The translations under genes were made by a program, and so were the position numbers. This document shows, one piece after another, positions 5,460 to 7,885 of a stretch of DNA of 7,885 nucleotides. The DNA is from CAYWTX01 sp964461295 (lineage in GTDB: Bacteria > Planctomycetota > Phycisphaerae > SM23-33): assembly GCA_964461295.1 (NCBI GenBank), contig CAYWTX010000670.1, forward strand, positions 1 through 7,885, written 5' to 3'. Under the pieces are notes generated by a model, which was not told the origin of the DNA, did not search any database, and saw nothing but the letters and a program-made list of their open reading frames with translations. Numbering within the stretch: the stretch's first letter is position 1; each line of letters opens with the position of its first letter.

Positions 5460-6239
5460 ATGAATGCTTTGGCGCAGGAGATCGTGGGGGCGACTGTCGC
5501 GGCCGGCACGGTGCGGCTGTGGTGGCTGGGCCAGGCTGGCTTCGCCTTCAAGAGCGACGCCGGCCTCGTCGCCATGGTGGACCCGTATCTGTCCGACGCG
5601 GTCGAACGGCTCCACGGCTTCAAGCGGCTGTCGCTGGCCCCGCTGTCGGCCGAAGAGGTGCGAGCCGACCTGGTGGTCCTGACCCACGAACACACCGACC
5701 ACCTGGATCCCGACGCGCTGCCGGTGATCGCGGCCAACAATGCCGGGTGCAGGTTCGCCGGGCCCGCGGGATGCGCCGAGGGGATGGCGCAGGCCGGGAT
5801 CGGCCCGGGTCGGCGGATCCTCCTGGGGCCCAGCCGCTCGCACGACATGGGCGGGCTGGTCGTTCACACGGCCCCGGCCGACCACGGCGATTTCTCGCCG
5901 TCGGCCCTGGCGCTTGTGCTGGACTTCGGCGGCGTGCGGATCATGGTCACCGGGGACACCTCGTTTCGGCCGGGGCTGCTGAAGCCCCTGACGGACCTCA
6001 AGTGCGACCTCGTGCTGCCGTGCATCAACGGCACGTTCGGGAACATGGGGCACATCGACGCGGCCAGGCTCGTGCAGCAGGCCCAGCCGCGATATGCCGT
6101 TCCGTGCCATTACTGGACCTTCGCGGAGCAGGGCGCGGGCGACCCGTGGGGATTTATCCACGCTTGCCGATATCTCTGTCCGCAAGTGCAGGCGATCCTG
6201 CTCAAGCCCGGCGAGGCATTCACGTTGACCGGCAAGTAA
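5460..6239 (+). CDS. MBL-fold metallo-hydrolase, UlaG-like lactonase
   Basis: A complete 259-residue protein, cytoplasmic by lack of a signal peptide. It opens with TVRLWWLGQAGFAFKSDAG and DPYLSD, typical of the UlaG/L-ascorbate-6-phosphate lactonase branch of the metallo-beta-lactamase fold. Metal ligands are visible in THEHTDHLD (HxHxDH, residues 76-81), PADHGDF (His142), MVTGDTSF (Asp166) and VPCHYWTF (His217). INGTFGNMGHIDAA (residues 189-202) is also typical of the branch. The likely reaction is hydrolysis of a sugar or sugar-acid lactone, possibly phosphorylated; substrate unknown. A purine-rich GAAGGGAAG lies just before the ATG. It is the first gene of a plus-strand operon with an isomerase/epimerase start 12 bases downstream, supporting a carbohydrate-catabolic role. 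No lesion is visible. Confidence 0.88.
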   Translation: MNALAQEIVGATVAAGTVRLWWLGQAGFAFKSDAGLVAMVDPYLSDAVERLHGFKRLSLAPLSAEEVRADLVVLTHEHTDHLDPDALPVIAANNAGCRFAGPAGCAEGMAQAGIGPGRRILLGPSRSHDMGGLVVHTAPADHGDFSPSALALVLDFGGVRIMVTGDTSFRPGLLKPLTDLKCDLVLPCINGTFGNMGHIDAARLVQQAQPRYAVPCHYWTFAEQGAGDPWGFIHACRYLCPQVQAILLKPGEAFTLTGK

Positions 6240-6251
6240 GAAAAGGTAACC

Positions 6252-6662
6252 ATGCGATTCGCCTACGTGCTGCCGGAGCCTCGGTCGTACGCCAAGTGGG
6301 CGGACTTTGAGGCGGACCTGGCCTGCTTGAGGCAGGCGGGCTACAACGCCGTCGAATTACAGATCGCCAACCCGGCCGACTTCGACGAGGACCGTGTGCG
6401 GCGGTCGCTGGCGACTGTCGGTTACGAGATGTGCGCCTTCCAGACGGGCGGGTCGTACGCCACGTGCGGCAACTTCGCCACCAAGGCCTTCATGGACCAG
6501 GTGATGACCAAGCTGCCGATGAAGCGCATCGGCCGGCCGAGTGAACTGGTCGGCCCGATCGTCTTCCTGTGCAGCGAGGCCCCGTCGATGATCACGGGGC
6601 TGGTGCTGCCTGTGGACGGCGGCGCGCACGCCACCTGTCCCATCGAGTGGAAGCCCGAATGA
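6252..6662 (+). pseudogene. Chimeric ORF: sugar-phosphate isomerase/epimerase start fused to short-chain dehydrogenase end
   Basis: An open frame of 136 residues made of two unrelated parts. Residues 1-73 (MRFAYVLPEPRSYAKWADFE, LRQAGYNAVELQIANPADFD, VGYEMCAFQTGGSYAT) are the first strands of an AP-endonuclease-2/xylose-isomerase-like TIM barrel; such enzymes run about 270-300 residues. Residues about 76-127 (FMDQVMTKLPMKRIGRPSEL, VGPIVFLCSEAPSMITGLVL, PVDGGAHA) are the classic C-terminus of a short-chain dehydrogenase/reductase (P.xR.G.P.E....FL.S..S..ITG....VDGG). The joint is at about 6470-6478. A deletion most likely removed the rest of the isomerase and the start of a following dehydrogenase, about 1.3-1.5 kb by usual family sizes, and left the frame open. 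Neither catalytic centre remains. It keeps operon spacing: 12 bases after the hydrolase and an ATGA overlap with the next gene. Confidence 0.75.
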
Positions 6663-7759
6663 GCGCCCTGCCACCCGAAGAACTGATCGAGCGGCACGAG
6701 GCCTTCCTGTCCTGCGCCGCCGCGGACCGGCCATTGGTGGGGGCTTGGTTGGGCGGCTACTTCCCGGCAGGGCAGTTCCCCCGCGGCACGGCGGGGTGGC
6801 GCGAAGGACAGGCGATCTTCGCGGGGGACGTCGCACTGGGGCCTTTTGCCGCCGACTACGAGGACCTCTTCCGCCTTCACCGGGACCTGGAGGACGACTT
6901 CGTCTACATGGGCTCGGCGTATTGGGGAGTCCCCTGGCTGGAGGCGATCCTGGGCTGCCCGGTCCGCGCCGGCAAGACGACTTGCTGGGCGGGACCATGC
7001 CTGGACCGCCTGTCCGATCCGCCCCACACGATCGAGGATCTGGACGACAACGCGTGGCTGCAATGCCTGCTGCGGTTCACGCGGGAACTGGTGTCGCTTG
7101 TTGCCGGGCGGTTCCCCGTCTGCGCCCCGCTACTTCGCGGCCCTGGCGACGCCGCCAGCGCGATGCGCGGCGCCATGCACTTCGTCATGGAGTTCCTGGA
7201 CGATCCGGCAGGGGTTCATCGCCTCCTGGAACACTGCGCAGCCGTGCGGTCGGAGGTCCTCCGCCGGCTTCATCCGATCATCCCCGCCTGGCATGGCACA
7301 TACGCCTGCGGGGGATACCCCAGCAGAATCTGGTCCAGGCGCAGGGTTGCATATTGTCAGGAGGACTTCCTGGCCCTGCTCAACCCCGCCCTGTTCCGGG
7401 AGTTCCTTCTGCCGCTCCATCAGGACATGTGCCTGGCGGCCGAGATGAACTTCATCCATCTGCATTCCAGGTGTCTCTGGCCGGTGGACATCCTGCTGGC
7501 GGACGGGCGGTATGACGTTCTGGAGATCAACATTGACCACGAAGGCGCCGGGCCGCCCGTGCGCGAGCTTGTCCCCGTGTTCCAGCGAATCCAGAGCGCC
7601 GGCAAGGCACGGCTCTGCTGCGGAATGGCTCGGACCGGCACAACGTCTGGCGCACCGCAAGGACGCATGCGGACGGGGTTGACCGATGGACGCCGTGATC
7701 GGTCTGGCCGCTTGACCCCGGTGGGTGCCACGGCGTGGCCGGATAGTCCAGGAACGTGA
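6659..7759 (+). CDS. UROD-like (MtaA/CmuA-type) methyltransferase-family protein with replaced C-terminus
   Basis: The ATG at 6659 overlaps the preceding stop (ATGA), favouring this start over upstream in-frame ATGs. The frame gives 366 residues. Residues 1-318 resemble uroporphyrinogen-decarboxylase-like proteins of planctomycetes and Verrucomicrobia: PLVGAWLGGYFPAGQFPRG, YMGSAYWGVPWLEAILGCPV, WAGPCLDRLS, HFVMEFLDDPAGVHRLLEH, YACGGYPSRIW, YCQEDFLALLNPALFREFLL, FIHLHSRCLWPVDILLADGR and VLEINIDHEGAGPPVRELVP. In characterised relatives this fold serves heme synthesis or corrinoid-dependent methyl transfer; the operon points to catabolism rather than heme, but the substrate is unknown. After AGKAR (codon 318, about 7612) the sequence becomes Arg/Gly/Thr-rich and unlike the family, which should continue some 40-60 residues. 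The tail to 7759 is therefore likely foreign or out of frame, and function is doubtful. Confidence 0.7.
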   Translation: MSALPPEELIERHEAFLSCAAADRPLVGAWLGGYFPAGQFPRGTAGWREGQAIFAGDVALGPFAADYEDLFRLHRDLEDDFVYMGSAYWGVPWLEAILGCPVRAGKTTCWAGPCLDRLSDPPHTIEDLDDNAWLQCLLRFTRELVSLVAGRFPVCAPLLRGPGDAASAMRGAMHFVMEFLDDPAGVHRLLEHCAAVRSEVLRRLHPIIPAWHGTYACGGYPSRIWSRRRVAYCQEDFLALLNPALFREFLLPLHQDMCLAAEMNFIHLHSRCLWPVDILLADGRYDVLEINIDHEGAGPPVRELVPVFQRIQSAGKARLCCGMARTGTTSGAPQGRMRTGLTDGRRDRSGRLTPVGATAWPDSPGT

Positions 7760-7795
7760 ACGGTCCATCCCGATGTTTACGCGACCCCAACAGAG
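7613..7795. other. Unassigned sequence replacing the 3' end of the UROD-like gene
   Basis: From about 7613 the reading frame no longer looks like the family. No other frame on either strand gives a protein I recognise, although several are open because of the high GC. The segment GGGTGCCACGGCGTGGCC (7723-7740) contains a GCCACG-G-CGTGGC palindrome. It may be part of a mobile or repetitive element ending beyond the window; I cannot identify it. Confidence 0.35.
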
Positions 7796-7814
7796 CCGTG
7801 CCGTGTCGGCACGG
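7796..7814. terminator. Strong GC hairpin, possible terminator or element end
   Basis: CCGTGCCG-TGT-CGGCACGG forms a perfect 8-base-pair stem with a 3-base loop. It sits 37 bases after the stop of the UROD-like frame, where a terminator would be expected, but no T-run follows (TTGCCCCC). It could instead be a repeat-element hairpin. Confidence 0.4.
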
Positions 7815-7818
7815 TTGC

Positions 7819-7885
7819 CCCCGGACCGGTGACCGGTTCCATCGCGCCCGCGAACGCAACCGGTCCCTGATCCGCGCCCGCGAAC
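7819..7885. repeat. GC-rich direct repeat at window edge
   Basis: CGCGCCCGCGAAC occurs at 7843-7855 and again at 7873-7885, a 30-base period. Each copy is preceded by a related ACCGGT(T)CC word, suggesting two diverged tandem units. The preceding ACCGGTGACCGGT (7823-7835) repeats ACCGGT twice. The array may continue past the window. Confidence 0.5.

Noticed and set aside
5343..6185. 280-codon minus-strand open frame
   Set aside because: Shadow of the intact MBL hydrolase on the plus strand, which has all its metal-binding motifs.
7130..7768. 212-codon minus-strand open frame
   Set aside because: Mostly antisense to the UROD-like gene; no family features.

Overview
The window is GC-rich and looks like an accessory, decaying stretch of a Planctomycetota (or closely allied PVC-group) chromosome. 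The basis is gene content: a fusion of a hydrazine-synthase-alpha-like/cytochrome region with a formylglycine-generating-enzyme (FGE-sulfatase) domain, a DUF4338 gene, a UROD-like methyltransferase beside a UlaG-like lactonase, and several insertion-sequence (IS) families. This assignment is from recognition of families, not from any search.

Layout. Positions 1-773 (minus) hold the 5' part of an ISKra4-like transposase with a one-base frameshift, running off the left edge. Positions about 870-1890 are an IS graveyard: a C-terminal transposase scrap, an IS66 internal scrap and a truncated DUF4338 gene (all minus) abut each other, followed by the 3' end of an IS66 tnpC with its right terminus (plus). 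Positions 1891-4157 (minus) are the remains of one large planctomycete-type protein: a TolB-like propeller, an HZS-alpha-like heme region, then an FGE domain. A 498-base piece of this gene (2064-2561) lies in inverted orientation; flipping it back restores the domain order and the reading frame at both joints. Its 3' end is lost near the IS66 terminus. Its 5' end is fused to a truncated helix-turn-helix gene.

Positions 4158-5101 (minus) hold a toxin-antitoxin-like operon: a RelE/ParE-type toxin with an in-frame TGA, an intact XRE antitoxin three bases downstream, and a third HTH-containing gene overlapping it by GTGA but apparently frameshifted and truncated. Positions 5102-5459 have no recognised gene but carry a degenerate TCAGC-type repeat tract. 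Positions 5460-7759 (plus) form a tight catabolic operon: an intact MBL-fold lactonase-like hydrolase, a chimeric ORF joining the start of a sugar-phosphate isomerase/epimerase to the end of a short-chain dehydrogenase, and a UROD-like protein whose last part is replaced by unrelated sequence. The right edge holds a strong hairpin and a GC-rich repeat.

Taken together, only the MBL hydrolase and the XRE antitoxin look fully intact. The most striking signal is not a new gene system. It is the density of scars (in-place inversion, in-frame deletion fusions, nonsense and frameshift lesions, nested IS ends) within 8 kb. This is either a rearrangement hotspot undergoing gene death or partly an artefact of amplification or assembly, and read mapping across the listed junctions would decide.
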